The notes under the pieces: model-generated
What the model saw: the letters and a program-made list of their open reading frames with translations, nothing else
Told to the model about the DNA's origin: nothing
Database searches by the model: none
Assembly (NCBI GenBank): GCA_035544495.1
Contig: DATKEU010000184.1
Span: 1-7,965 of the forward strand
Length of the DNA: 7,965 nt
From: DATKEU01 sp035544495
GTDB lineage: Bacteria; Myxococcota_A; Polyangia; Fen-1088
Reading direction: 5' to 3'
Shown here: positions 1-6,160 of the stretch, piece by piece
Position numbering within the stretch: position 1 is the first letter of the stretch
Layout: every line of letters starts with the position of its first letter
Position numbers and translations under genes: made by a program

Positions 1-1
1 G

Positions 2-2911
2 CGCGAGGTGGTTCCCACCCGGGCGCTGTTTTCCGCCGCCGAACCGGCGAGCGCGGGCGCGGGGCTGAACGTCGTGCTGTTCGCCGCCGACGACGGTCAG
101 GGAGGCGGCGGCGGCGCGGGCGGCGGCGGCGGCGCGCCCGCGCTCGACACGCCGCTGGCGTCGGGGCCCGCGCCCGATCTGTCGATCGGCGGGCCCACCA
201 CCGCGGCGGGGTTGCCGCTGGTCGACGTCCTGGCGCCCGCCGACGATCCGGTCGCCGCCGTCCCGCCGCCGCCGTCCGTGGTCAGCCCGCGCTTCGGCAG
301 CCACGACGTCGAACCGGCGCCGCAGGTTTCGCTGACGGTCATGGGCGGCGTCCGGGGCGGGTCGCTGCGCGCCCGCGTGCAAGGGACGTCGATCGACGTC
401 GTCCTGCCGTTCGACGCCGATGGCAACCTCACGGGCGCCGTGGTTCCGGTGGGCGGCTTCGGGCCGAGCACGCTGGTCCTGGCGCAGAGGACCTGCGCCG
501 GCGCCACCTGCGCGTCGTCGCCGTCGCCGTCGTCTTGCGCCGAAAGCGCCCCCATCAGCTGGGACGTCGTCGTCGACGAACAGACACCGCCGTCGCCGCC
601 GCCGCCGGTGATCACGGCACCACGCGATCCCACCAACAGCCCCAATCCCGCCAGCAACGTCTTCCGCGTCAGCGGGCACGGCATCCCGGCAGCGGTGCAG
701 GCCTGCGATCAGGGCGGCACCGGCGCGGCGGGTTTGATCTCCGATTCGCTGCACGCCGCCGCCGACGGGACGATCTCGGGAACGGTCACGCTGACCGCGG
801 GCACGCCGATCAATCCCAACGCCGGCTGGCACAAGCTGTCGCTGTCGCAGGATCAGTGCGCCACCACCAGCAAGCCCGTGTTCATCAGCGTCGGCGTCCG
901 CCCGCCCACCGTCGAGTTCCCGCGTTCGGGCGCGCCCATCGATTGCAGCCTGGGCGGCGTCGCTGGCCAGCTCGTCGCGCGCGGCACGCTCCCTTACGCC
1001 GAGGCGAGCCTTGGTCCCCTGGTCGTCGGCGAGGAGCTGGGCCGGCTGGCCCTGGGCCTGATCCAGGCCCTGATCACCGTCGACCCCACGCCCGGGGCGG
1101 ACGGATCGTTTGGCTTCCAGGCGGTCATCCCGGCGCCCGCGCTGCCGATCGGCAAGCACCTCCTCTATTTTTTCCAGGCGCCGCCGCCGCCCGCCGGCGC
1201 CACGCAGGCCGAGATCGACGCGCACTATCGCGCGTTCGCCAGCATCGCCACCACGCCGCGAAGCCGCATCGAGATCGCCGTCCCGCCGCTGCCGCTGGCG
1301 CTGCCCGTCGCCACGCCCACGCTCATCACCGGACCCGGGTCGATCCTTTCGGTGGTGGGCTGCCTGCAGGCGCCGGGTGCCGCGTGCGCGCTGCCCCTGG
1401 CCGACGTCAATGTCCGTGATGGCCAGCGGGTCTGGACGACGCGAGCCTCGGACGCCGGTGACTGGACGATCGCCCTTGCCGGCATCTCGCCTGGCTGGCA
1501 CCAGTTGACCTTCGGACAGGTGATCGATTCGCCCGCCGGGGGCGGCTGGGTCGAAAGCTGCGCCTCGCAGCCGCTGCCCGTCGGCATCACGACCGCGGGC
1601 GCGTCCGTGCCGACGCTGGCGCTCCCGGGCGGTCTCGCCGCCGACGCCACCAGCGTGGCGGGCGCCTTGCTCGGCTATGAAGCGACGGCCACCACCGCCG
1701 CGGGCGTTCCCGTCCCCGTCGAATGCCAGCCGCCCTCCGGTGCGCAGTTTCCACTCGGCACCACCAGCGTGCTCTGCACCGCCGTCGATCCCGCCAGCGA
1801 TGCGGTGGGGCTGGGCACGTTCCCGGTCACGGTGATCGACGGGCCGCCGGTCTTGAACGTCCCGGCCGACGGGATCGTGGCCGAGGCCGACAGCGCTCTC
1901 GGCGCGATGGTGAGTTACGACGTGACCGCCACCGACGCGATCAGCGGTCCCTTGCCCGTCGACTGCACGCCGGCCGCCAGCCCCGACGCGCCGGCGCTGT
2001 TTCCGCTGGACCAGATCACCACCGTCACCTGCCAGGCGACCGACGGCGCGCACCAGACCACCACCCAGAGCTTTCCGGTCTACGTTCGCGACACCACGCC
2101 CCCGACGCTGTGCGATCTGCCCGACGCCAGCGCCGCCGCCAGCGGGCCCACCGGCGCGATCGTGACCTTCGCGACCTGCGCGCTCGATCGCGTGGACGGG
2201 CCGGCGCCGGTCACCTGCGATCATCCATCGGGCTCGCTGTTTTCCCTGGGCGCCACCGTGGTCACCTGCACGGCGACCGATCGCCACGGCAACACGTCGC
2301 CCCCGGCGCGCTTCACTGTCAGCGTGACGGACATTGTCCCGCCCGTGCTTCACTTGCCGGGACCGACGCAGGCTACCGCCACTAGCGCGCTGGGCGCCGT
2401 CGTGAACTTCTCCGCCACCGCCACCGACAGCGTCGACCCCGCTCCCCAGATCGCATGCGCGCCCGCGCCCGCTTCCGCGTTTTCTCTCGGCACCACCGTC
2501 GTGACCTGCACGGCCACCGACGGCAGCGGCAACCAGGCGCAGGGAAGCTTCCCGGTGCTGGTGGCCGTGTCGTGGTCGAATCTGCTGGCTCCCATCGATC
2601 TGCTGGGGCTGAAGACCTTCCTCCGGGGCCTGCCGATCGCCGTGCAATTCTCCCTGACCGGGGCGAGCAGCCGGATCTCCAATCTCAACGCCCGGCTCTT
2701 CATGGCGCCGGTGGACGCGGCCGGAAATGTCGGGGCCGAACGACCGGCGGTCGGGCTGGCGCCGGGGATCGGCAACCTGTTCAGGTTCGTCCCGCTGGTG
2801 AGCCAGTACCTGTTGTCCTTGAGCACCGGCGGCCTCGCCGGCGGCATCTGGCAGCTTCGCGTCGATCTCGGCGATGGCGTGCCGCACACGGCGCGGATCA
2901 GGTTGCTGTGA
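2..2911 (+). CDS. Large secreted/surface protein with four HYR domains and a C-terminal PxKF-type module (5' end cut by window)
   Basis: The reading frame is open to the left edge, so the true start and any signal peptide lie outside. A GTG at position 8 is only the first possible start in view; residue numbers count from it (967 aa). Visible order: a Gly-rich run (about 33-45), Pro/Ala-rich linker, an Ig-like segment from about 92, a Pro linker near 195-203, Ig-like modules to about 536, four tandem HYR domains (about 540-612, 615-697, 700-778, 780-851), then a PxKF-like end (about 856-967) with the LKTFLRGLPIAVQFSL start and DLGDGVPHTARIRL finish. Each HYR repeat carries the V(T/L)C-x-A-(T/V)D core (588-594, 673-679, 752-758, 832-838) and an upstream partner cysteine. 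HYR modules are Ig-fold units of extracellular proteins, often linked to adhesion. No catalytic domain is seen. A structural or adhesive surface role is inference; ligand unknown. Confidence 0.85.
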   Translation, partial: REVVPTRALFSAAEPASAGAGLNVVLFAADDGQGGGGGAGGGGGAPALDTPLASGPAPDLSIGGPTTAAGLPLVDVLAPADDPVAAVPPPPSVVSPRFGSHDVEPAPQVSLTVMGGVRGGSLRARVQGTSIDVVLPFDADGNLTGAVVPVGGFGPSTLVLAQRTCAGATCASSPSPSSCAESAPISWDVVVDEQTPPSPPPPVITAPRDPTNSPNPASNVFRVSGHGIPAAVQACDQGGTGAAGLISDSLHAAADGTISGTVTLTAGTPINPNAGWHKLSLSQDQCATTSKPVFISVGVRPPTVEFPRSGAPIDCSLGGVAGQLVARGTLPYAEASLGPLVVGEELGRLALGLIQALITVDPTPGADGSFGFQAVIPAPALPIGKHLLYFFQAPPPPAGATQAEIDAHYRAFASIATTPRSRIEIAVPPLPLALPVATPTLITGPGSILSVVGCLQAPGAACALPLADVNVRDGQRVWTTRASDAGDWTIALAGISPGWHQLTFGQVIDSPAGGGWVESCASQPLPVGITTAGASVPTLALPGGLAADATSVAGALLGYEATATTAAGVPVPVECQPPSGAQFPLGTTSVLCTAVDPASDAVGLGTFPVTVIDGPPVLNVPADGIVAEADSALGAMVSYDVTATDAISGPLPVDCTPAASPDAPALFPLDQITTVTCQATDGAHQTTTQSFPVYVRDTTPPTLCDLPDASAAASGPTGAIVTFATCALDRVDGPAPVTCDHPSGSLFSLGATVVTCTATDRHGNTSPPARFTVSVTDIVPPVLHLPGPTQATATSALGAVVNFSATATDSVDPAPQIACAPAPASAFSLGTTVVTCTATDGSGNQAQGSFPVLVAVSWSNLLAPIDLLGLKTFLRGLPIAVQFSLTGASSRISNLNARLFMAPVDAAGNVGAERPAVGLAPGIGNLFRFVPLVSQYLLSLSTGGLAGGIWQLRVDLGDGVPHTARIRLL
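1769..2520 (+). repeat. HYR-domain core repeats, four in-frame diverged copies
   Basis: The DNA encoding the conserved HYR core recurs at 1769-1788, 2024-2043, 2261-2280 and 2501-2520. Spacings are 255, 237 and 240 bp, which is 85, 79 and 80 codons, so the reading frame is kept. The last two copies differ at only two of 20 bases. This marks internal duplication of an 80-codon module, followed by divergence of the flanking parts. Coordinates span the first to the last core. Confidence 0.8.
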
Positions 2912-2923
2912 GCCACGGTCGCG

Positions 2924-2937
2924 CGGCCGATCGGCCG
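2924..2937. promoter_or_regulatory. Perfect 14-bp palindrome between the HYR gene and msrBA
   Basis: CGGCCGATCGGCCG is its own reverse complement. It starts 12 bp after the stop codon of the HYR protein and ends 50 bp before the msrBA start. It has no spacer and no following T-run, so it does not look like a standard intrinsic terminator. It could be a binding site for a dimeric regulator of msrBA, or chance in GC-rich DNA. The palindrome is seen directly; its role is not known. Confidence 0.4.
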
Positions 2938-2971
2938 TCGTAACCTTCACGGCGCGGGCGGCGTAACGATC

Positions 2972-2978
2972 GGGGAGG
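2972..2978 (+). promoter_or_regulatory. Shine-Dalgarno site of msrBA
   Basis: GGGGAGG lies 9 bases before the ATG at 2988. It is the clearest ribosome binding site on the + strand of this window and fixes the msrBA start. The three genes downstream have nothing comparable. Confidence 0.75.
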
Positions 2979-2987
2979 AACGAAACC

Positions 2988-4127
2988 ATGAACCGCCGCA
3001 TCGCCCCGGAGATCCGCCTGCGCCCGAGAAGCTGGCCGTCGGTGCTGGGGGCGATGGCGCTGGCGTGCGTGGCCGTCGTGGGGCTGCGCGCCGTGACGTC
3101 GCGAGCGGAGGCGGCGCGCTCTGGCGGCCCGCGCCGCACGACCGTCCTGTCCAGCAAGACGTACGGCAAGCCGGCGACCGGCGACCTGAAGAAGCGGCTG
3201 ACACCGTTGCAGTTCGACGTCACCCAGAACGCCGCCACCGAGAGCGCGTTCGGCAACGAATACTGGGACAACCACCAGGCGGGGCTGTACGTCGACGTCG
3301 CCACCGGCGAGCCGCTGTTCAGCTCGACCGACAAGTTCGATTCCGGAACCGGGTGGCCCAGCTTCACCCAGCCGGTGGAGCCGAACCGGGTCACCGAGCA
3401 CACGGATTCGTCGTTCGGGATGACCCGCGTCGAGGTGCGATCGAGCGGCGGCAAGTCGCACCTTGGGCACCTGTTCGACGACGGGCCGGCGCCGCTGCAC
3501 GCGCGCTACTGCATCAACTCGGCGGCGCTGCGGTTCATCCCGGTGGCCAAGCTGGGCGCCGAAGGCTACGGCGCCTACCAGGCGCTGTTCGAAGCGCCGA
3601 AGCCGGCCGCGGCGAGCGCGCCCGCGGTGGCAACCGCAGCCAAGACGGAGACCGCCCTTCTGGCCGGGGGCTGCTTCTGGGGCATGGAGGAGCTCTTGCG
3701 CAAGATCCCGGGCGTCATCGAGACCGAGGCGGTCTACACCGGGGGCAAGACCGCGAACCCGACGTACGAATCACTCCACGACGGCAGCACCGGCCACGCC
3801 GAGGCGGTGCGCGTGGTCTTCGATCCGCGCACGCTTTCGTACGCCGACCTGCTGGAGAAGTGGTTCTTTCGCATGCACGACCCGACCACCAAGAACCGCC
3901 AGGGCAACGACGTCGGCTCACAATATCGATCGGCCATCTTCGTGACCTCGCCCGAGCAGCGCAAGATCGCCGAGGAGGTCAAGGCGCGCGTCGACAAGTC
4001 GGGCAAGTGGAAGAACCCCGTCGTCACCGAGATAACCGAGGCGGGGCCGGCGTATCGCGCCGAGGAGTACCACCAGAAGTACCTGCAAAAGAACCCCGAC
4101 GGTTACACCTGTCACTATCTTCGCTAG
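2988..4127 (+). CDS. msrBA: Exported bifunctional methionine sulfoxide reductase, MsrB-MsrA fusion
   Basis: Reduces methionine-R-sulfoxide (MsrB half) and methionine-S-sulfoxide (MsrA half) back to methionine. The 379-aa product starts with an Arg-rich stretch, a hydrophobic segment at about 16-36 and AEA at 40-42, a plausible signal peptidase I site, so it should act in the periplasm or stay anchored by the N-terminus. MsrB covers about 57-190, with FDSGTGWPSF (117-126), SHLGHLF (157-163) and catalytic Cys175 in RYCIN. A Pro/Ala linker (about 202-220) leads to MsrA with catalytic Cys229 in GGCFWG, YTGG, GHAEAV, GNDVGSQYRS and a terminal GYTCHYLR whose Cys375 is the likely resolving residue. 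Positions that hold zinc cysteines in other MsrBs are Asp103, Thr106, Ser152 and Gly155. The resolving cysteine of PilB-type MsrB (SGCGWPSF) is Thr121 here, so Cys175 is the only MsrB cysteine. The start is supported by a strong Shine-Dalgarno site. Confidence 0.96.
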   Translation: MNRRIAPEIRLRPRSWPSVLGAMALACVAVVGLRAVTSRAEAARSGGPRRTTVLSSKTYGKPATGDLKKRLTPLQFDVTQNAATESAFGNEYWDNHQAGLYVDVATGEPLFSSTDKFDSGTGWPSFTQPVEPNRVTEHTDSSFGMTRVEVRSSGGKSHLGHLFDDGPAPLHARYCINSAALRFIPVAKLGAEGYGAYQALFEAPKPAAASAPAVATAAKTETALLAGGCFWGMEELLRKIPGVIETEAVYTGGKTANPTYESLHDGSTGHAEAVRVVFDPRTLSYADLLEKWFFRMHDPTTKNRQGNDVGSQYRSAIFVTSPEQRKIAEEVKARVDKSGKWKNPVVTEITEAGPAYRAEEYHQKYLQKNPDGYTCHYLR

Positions 4128-4186
4128 CGATTCGCCAGCGGTCGCCCTTTCGCTCGACCGACACGCCCGCGTACAAGCGCCACCGG

Positions 4187-4215
4187 TTGGAGGCGATCCC
4201 GTCGCCTGATACGAT
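4187..4215 (+). promoter_or_regulatory. Candidate sigma70-type promoter upstream of the CxxCH gene
   Basis: TTGGAG (4187-4192) and TACGAT (4210-4215) are separated by 17 bp and match the -35 and -10 consensus at 3 and 4 of 6 positions. The spacer and its edges contain a small inverted repeat, AGGCGA/TCGCCT (4191-4196 and 4202-4207, 5-base loop), which could be an operator or a weak terminator stem for msrBA. Transcription would start near 4222, about 20 bases before the TTG start. Weak matches; treat as a candidate. Confidence 0.3.
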
Positions 4216-4242
4216 GACCGTTCCCTCGATGCGGCAGCGGGT

Positions 4243-4677
4243 TTGAAGACAAAGATCCTGGGCGTCACGGCGGGAGCGATCGCGGCGGCGATGGTGGCAT
4301 GGCTGGCCGTCCACCGCGCACGACCGGCGGCGATGCCACCCGTGATCGAAGCGCCGGTCATAGCCGCGGTCCCGCCGCCCGCGCCCGATGTCGCGACAGC
4401 GGGACCGCCCGCGCCGCCGCCTGCGCCGGCCGGCGACGACGGCGAATCCGCGGGCGCGTGCACCGTGGCGCTGGAGGGGTCGAGCCCCGTGGCGGTGGCT
4501 TGCCGCCAGGGCGGGCGGCGGGCGGCGAAGAAGGTCATGAAGGATCTCGTGAACGCCGCTCACAAGAACGGAAAGCGCAAGACGTGCGACCAGTGCCACG
4601 TCGATGTCGAGTCCTTCACCCTGCTGGCCGGCGCCCGGCGGGAGCTCGACGCGCTGGTCCGGGCGGCGCGGCGCTGA
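4243..4677 (+). CDS. Small exported or membrane-anchored protein with one CxxCH motif, possible monohaem c-type cytochrome
   Basis: The 144-aa product begins with MKTK and a hydrophobic segment (about 5-22), which is a signal peptide or anchor. A Pro/Ala-rich linker (about 28-65) follows, then a compact basic C-terminal domain. This domain holds Cys73, Cys87 and CDQCH at 115-119, the standard covalent haem c attachment pattern. No clear distal Met follows; His111 or Met101 could serve. Haem binding is an inference: a CxxC pair can also be a dithiol or a metal site, and I do not recognise a named family. TTG at 4243 is chosen because an in-frame stop lies at 4207-4209, there is no ATG or GTG in between, and this start gives a sensible signal sequence. 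No Shine-Dalgarno site is visible. It lies 115 bp after msrBA and 34 bp before the deacetylase gene. Confidence 0.75.
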   Translation: MKTKILGVTAGAIAAAMVAWLAVHRARPAAMPPVIEAPVIAAVPPPAPDVATAGPPAPPPAPAGDDGESAGACTVALEGSSPVAVACRQGGRRAAKKVMKDLVNAAHKNGKRKTCDQCHVDVESFTLLAGARRELDALVRAARR

Positions 4678-4696
4678 GGATCTGACGACCCGCTGA

Positions 4697-4702
4697 TAGA
4701 CT
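4697..4702 (+). promoter_or_regulatory. Candidate -10 box for a leaderless deacetylase transcript
   Basis: TAGACT matches the -10 consensus at 4 of 6 positions and ends 9 bases before the TTG start at 4712. Transcription would then begin at or within a few bases of the start codon. This agrees with the lack of a Shine-Dalgarno sequence there. The first three bases are also the in-frame stop that limits the start upstream. No good -35 box is seen. Confidence 0.35.
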
Positions 4703-4711
4703 GCGCCAGCC

Positions 4712-5635
4712 TTGCGACGACTGGCGTGCATCAACATCGATCTCGACGGGCTGGCCCACTATGCGGCGATTCATGGCCTGCCCGAGGAGGCGCTGCCGGC
4801 GGGGGCGGTCGATCTCGTGGATCGGGTGGCGGTCGATCGGTTCGTCGGGCTGTGCGACGTGGCCGGCGTCAAGGGGACGCTGTTCGCCATCGGCGGTGAC
4901 CTGAGGGAAGCGGGCCGGCGGAGCCTGCGCGCGGCGGCGGCGGCCGGGCACGAGATCGGCAACCACACGCACGCGCACGACTACGCGCTGTCTCGGCGCA
5001 GCGCCCCGGCGGTCGCCGCCGACATCGCGCTCGGCGCCGACGAGATCGAGGCCGCGTGCGGCGTGCGGCCGCGCGGCTTTCGCGCGCCCGGGTACACGTT
5101 CACTGCGGCGATGTACGCCGCGCTGGTCGAGCAAGGGTATGCCTACGGATCGTCGGTGTTCCCGGCGGCGCCGTACTACGTCGCCAAGGCGGCGGTGATG
5201 GGCGCGCTGGCGATCGCCGGGCGGCGATCGCGGTCGGTGCTGGATCGGCCGCGCGTGCTGGGGGCGCCGCTTCTGCCCTACCGGCCCGATCCCGCCGAGC
5301 CCTACCGCCCCGGCTCGGGCGCGGTGCCGGAGCTGCCAATCTCCGTCGAGCCGCTCACCCGCTTTCCTTTCATTGGAACGTTCGTGGCGACGCTGCCGGG
5401 GGCCGCGGTCGACGTGCTTTACCGCCGGATGGCGCGCCAGCCGTTCCTGAACCTGGAGCTGCACGGGATCGATCTGCTGGACGAGAGCGACGGCACCGGG
5501 TCGGCGCTGGCGCGCGCGCAACGCGACCTGCGCGTGCCCGCGGTGCGCAAGCAGGCGCGCCTCCGCGAGCTGCTGGCCCGCATTCGCCGCGACTATGACG
5601 TCGTGACGCTGCTGGAAGCCAGCACGGCGGTTTGA
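4712..5635 (+). CDS. Polysaccharide deacetylase (CE4 / NodB homology), probably cytoplasmic
   Basis: Metal-dependent hydrolase of the NodB fold, a family that removes N-acetyl groups from amino-sugar polymers or hydrolyses related amides. In the 307-aa product, motif 1 is INIDLDG (7-13) with Asp10 and Asp12, spaced as D-x-D instead of the adjacent pair in TFDDG. Motif 2 is NHTHAH (84-89), giving metal ligands His85 and His89. Motif 3 is FRAPGY (123-128). The late catalytic histidine is His251 in LELHGID. The segment VKGTLFAIGGDL is also typical. There is no signal peptide. The D-x-D spacing recalls the cytoplasmic branch that includes PuuE and the Helicobacter PgdA group, so the substrate may be a small or cytoplasmic molecule and not exported polysaccharide. 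TTG at 4712 is the only reasonable start, since an in-frame stop sits at 4697-4699. Substrate cannot be told from sequence. Confidence 0.9.
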   Translation: MRRLACINIDLDGLAHYAAIHGLPEEALPAGAVDLVDRVAVDRFVGLCDVAGVKGTLFAIGGDLREAGRRSLRAAAAAGHEIGNHTHAHDYALSRRSAPAVAADIALGADEIEAACGVRPRGFRAPGYTFTAAMYAALVEQGYAYGSSVFPAAPYYVAKAAVMGALAIAGRRSRSVLDRPRVLGAPLLPYRPDPAEPYRPGSGAVPELPISVEPLTRFPFIGTFVATLPGAAVDVLYRRMARQPFLNLELHGIDLLDESDGTGSALARAQRDLRVPAVRKQARLRELLARIRRDYDVVTLLEASTAV

Positions 5636-5647
5636 TTTTCGCGGCGT

Positions 5648-5653
5648 CATACT
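5648..5653 (+). promoter_or_regulatory. Weak candidate -10 box for the DUF488 gene
   Basis: CATACT matches the -10 consensus at 4 of 6 positions and ends 7 bases before the GTG at 5661, a position that would give a leaderless or nearly leaderless message. No -35 partner is seen. It is considered mainly because the preceding gene shows the same arrangement. Co-transcription with the deacetylase, 25 bp upstream, is the alternative. Confidence 0.22.
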
Positions 5654-5660
5654 GGGGTGG

Positions 5661-6038
5661 GTGGCGATCCGAACCAAGCGCTGGAACGATCCGGCCGAAC
5701 CCGACGATGGGTTTCGGCTGCTGGTTTGCCGCCTGCGCCCGCGCGGGGTGGCCAAGGCGAAAGAGACCTGGGAAGACTGGTGGCCGGATCTGGGGCCCAG
5801 CCGGCGGTTGCTCGACGATTTTCATGGCAAGGGCGGGGCGCCCATCGGTTGGGATGACTACCGTGCGCGCTATCTCGACGAGATGCACGGGCCGGCGCAG
5901 CAATGGCGAATTCGCGATCTGGCCCGACGCTCGGCCGCCGGCGAGACCATCACGCTGCTCTGCTCGTCCGCCTGCACCGACCCGCGGCGCTGCCACCGCA
6001 CGCTGCTGGCAGGGCTGATCGGCCGCCGGGGCCCATGA
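5661..6038 (+). CDS. DUF488 family protein (YeaO-like)
   Basis: A 125-aa protein of unknown biochemical role. The first half matches the YeaO-like DUF488 pattern: RWNDPAEPDDGFRLLVCRLRPRGV, then a Trp-rich segment WEDWWPDLGPS and a YRARYLDEM helix. The last third has TLLCSSACTDPRRCHRTLLA, in which Cys101, Cys105, Cys111 and His112 form the Cys/CHR signature found in part of the DUF488 family, while classic YeaO relatives have a cysteine-poor sequence there. This cysteine set could bind metal or be redox active, which is inference. GTG at 5661 is chosen because it begins the conserved region; upstream sequence is short and has no ATG in frame. It is soluble, with no signal or membrane segment. 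It follows the deacetylase gene by 25 bp and may share its transcript. Confidence 0.85.
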   Translation: MAIRTKRWNDPAEPDDGFRLLVCRLRPRGVAKAKETWEDWWPDLGPSRRLLDDFHGKGGAPIGWDDYRARYLDEMHGPAQQWRIRDLARRSAAGETITLLCSSACTDPRRCHRTLLAGLIGRRGP

Positions 6039-6105
6039 CTGCTTCTTCAATCGCGAGCTGGGTAATGCCCGTTCGGCGCTCGGCTCTCGCAAGGGTTGCC
6101 CCCCC

Positions 6106-6157
6106 CGCCGCCTTCGGCGGCGACCTCCCCCGCTGCGCTTCGCTTCGCGGGAGAGGT
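6106..6157. terminator. Two adjacent GC-rich hairpins between convergent genes, possible bidirectional terminator
   Basis: The first hairpin is CGCCGCC/GGCGGCG (6106-6112 and 6116-6122) with a TTC loop and a perfect 7-bp stem, preceded by a run of eight C (6099-6106). The second pairs 6123-6133 with 6147-6157 (ACCTCCCCCGC with GCGGGAGAGGT), 10 of 11 positions, loop of 13 bases. They lie between the end of the DUF488 gene and the end of the TolC gene, which face each other. There is no U-run on either strand, so this is not a textbook intrinsic terminator. The sequence style resembles dispersed intergenic repeats of GC-rich bacteria. Confidence 0.4.
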
Positions 6158-6160
6158 GGG

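Noticed and set aside
104..140. GGC triplet run as a structural DNA repeat
   Set aside because: It stays in frame and encodes a Gly-rich linker of a secreted modular protein; this is a common low-complexity coding stretch.
97..684. Long - strand open frame opposite the HYR gene, and similar ones at 1225-1650, 2350-2916, 4616-5755 and 6528-7508
   Set aside because: High GC content leaves few stop codons in the other frames. The products are Arg/Pro/Ala-rich, have no recognisable domains and lie across genes with strong family matches.
535..1419. Arg-rich + strand open frame of 294 aa within the HYR gene
   Set aside because: It is a frame-shifted shadow: composition is almost only Arg, Ala, Gly, Pro and His, and the alternative frame has well-conserved domains.
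3057..3068. Possible lipobox (ALAC, ending in Cys27) in the MsrB/A leader
   Set aside because: The -3 position is Ala and -2 is Leu, which departs from the usual Leu-(Ala/Ser)-(Gly/Ala)-Cys order, and a better signal peptidase I site (AEA at 40-42) follows.
6099..6106. C8 run as a phase-variation or frameshift site
   Set aside because: It lies outside any supported coding region, so a change in length would not switch a reading frame; a promoter effect cannot be argued because both flanking genes end here.
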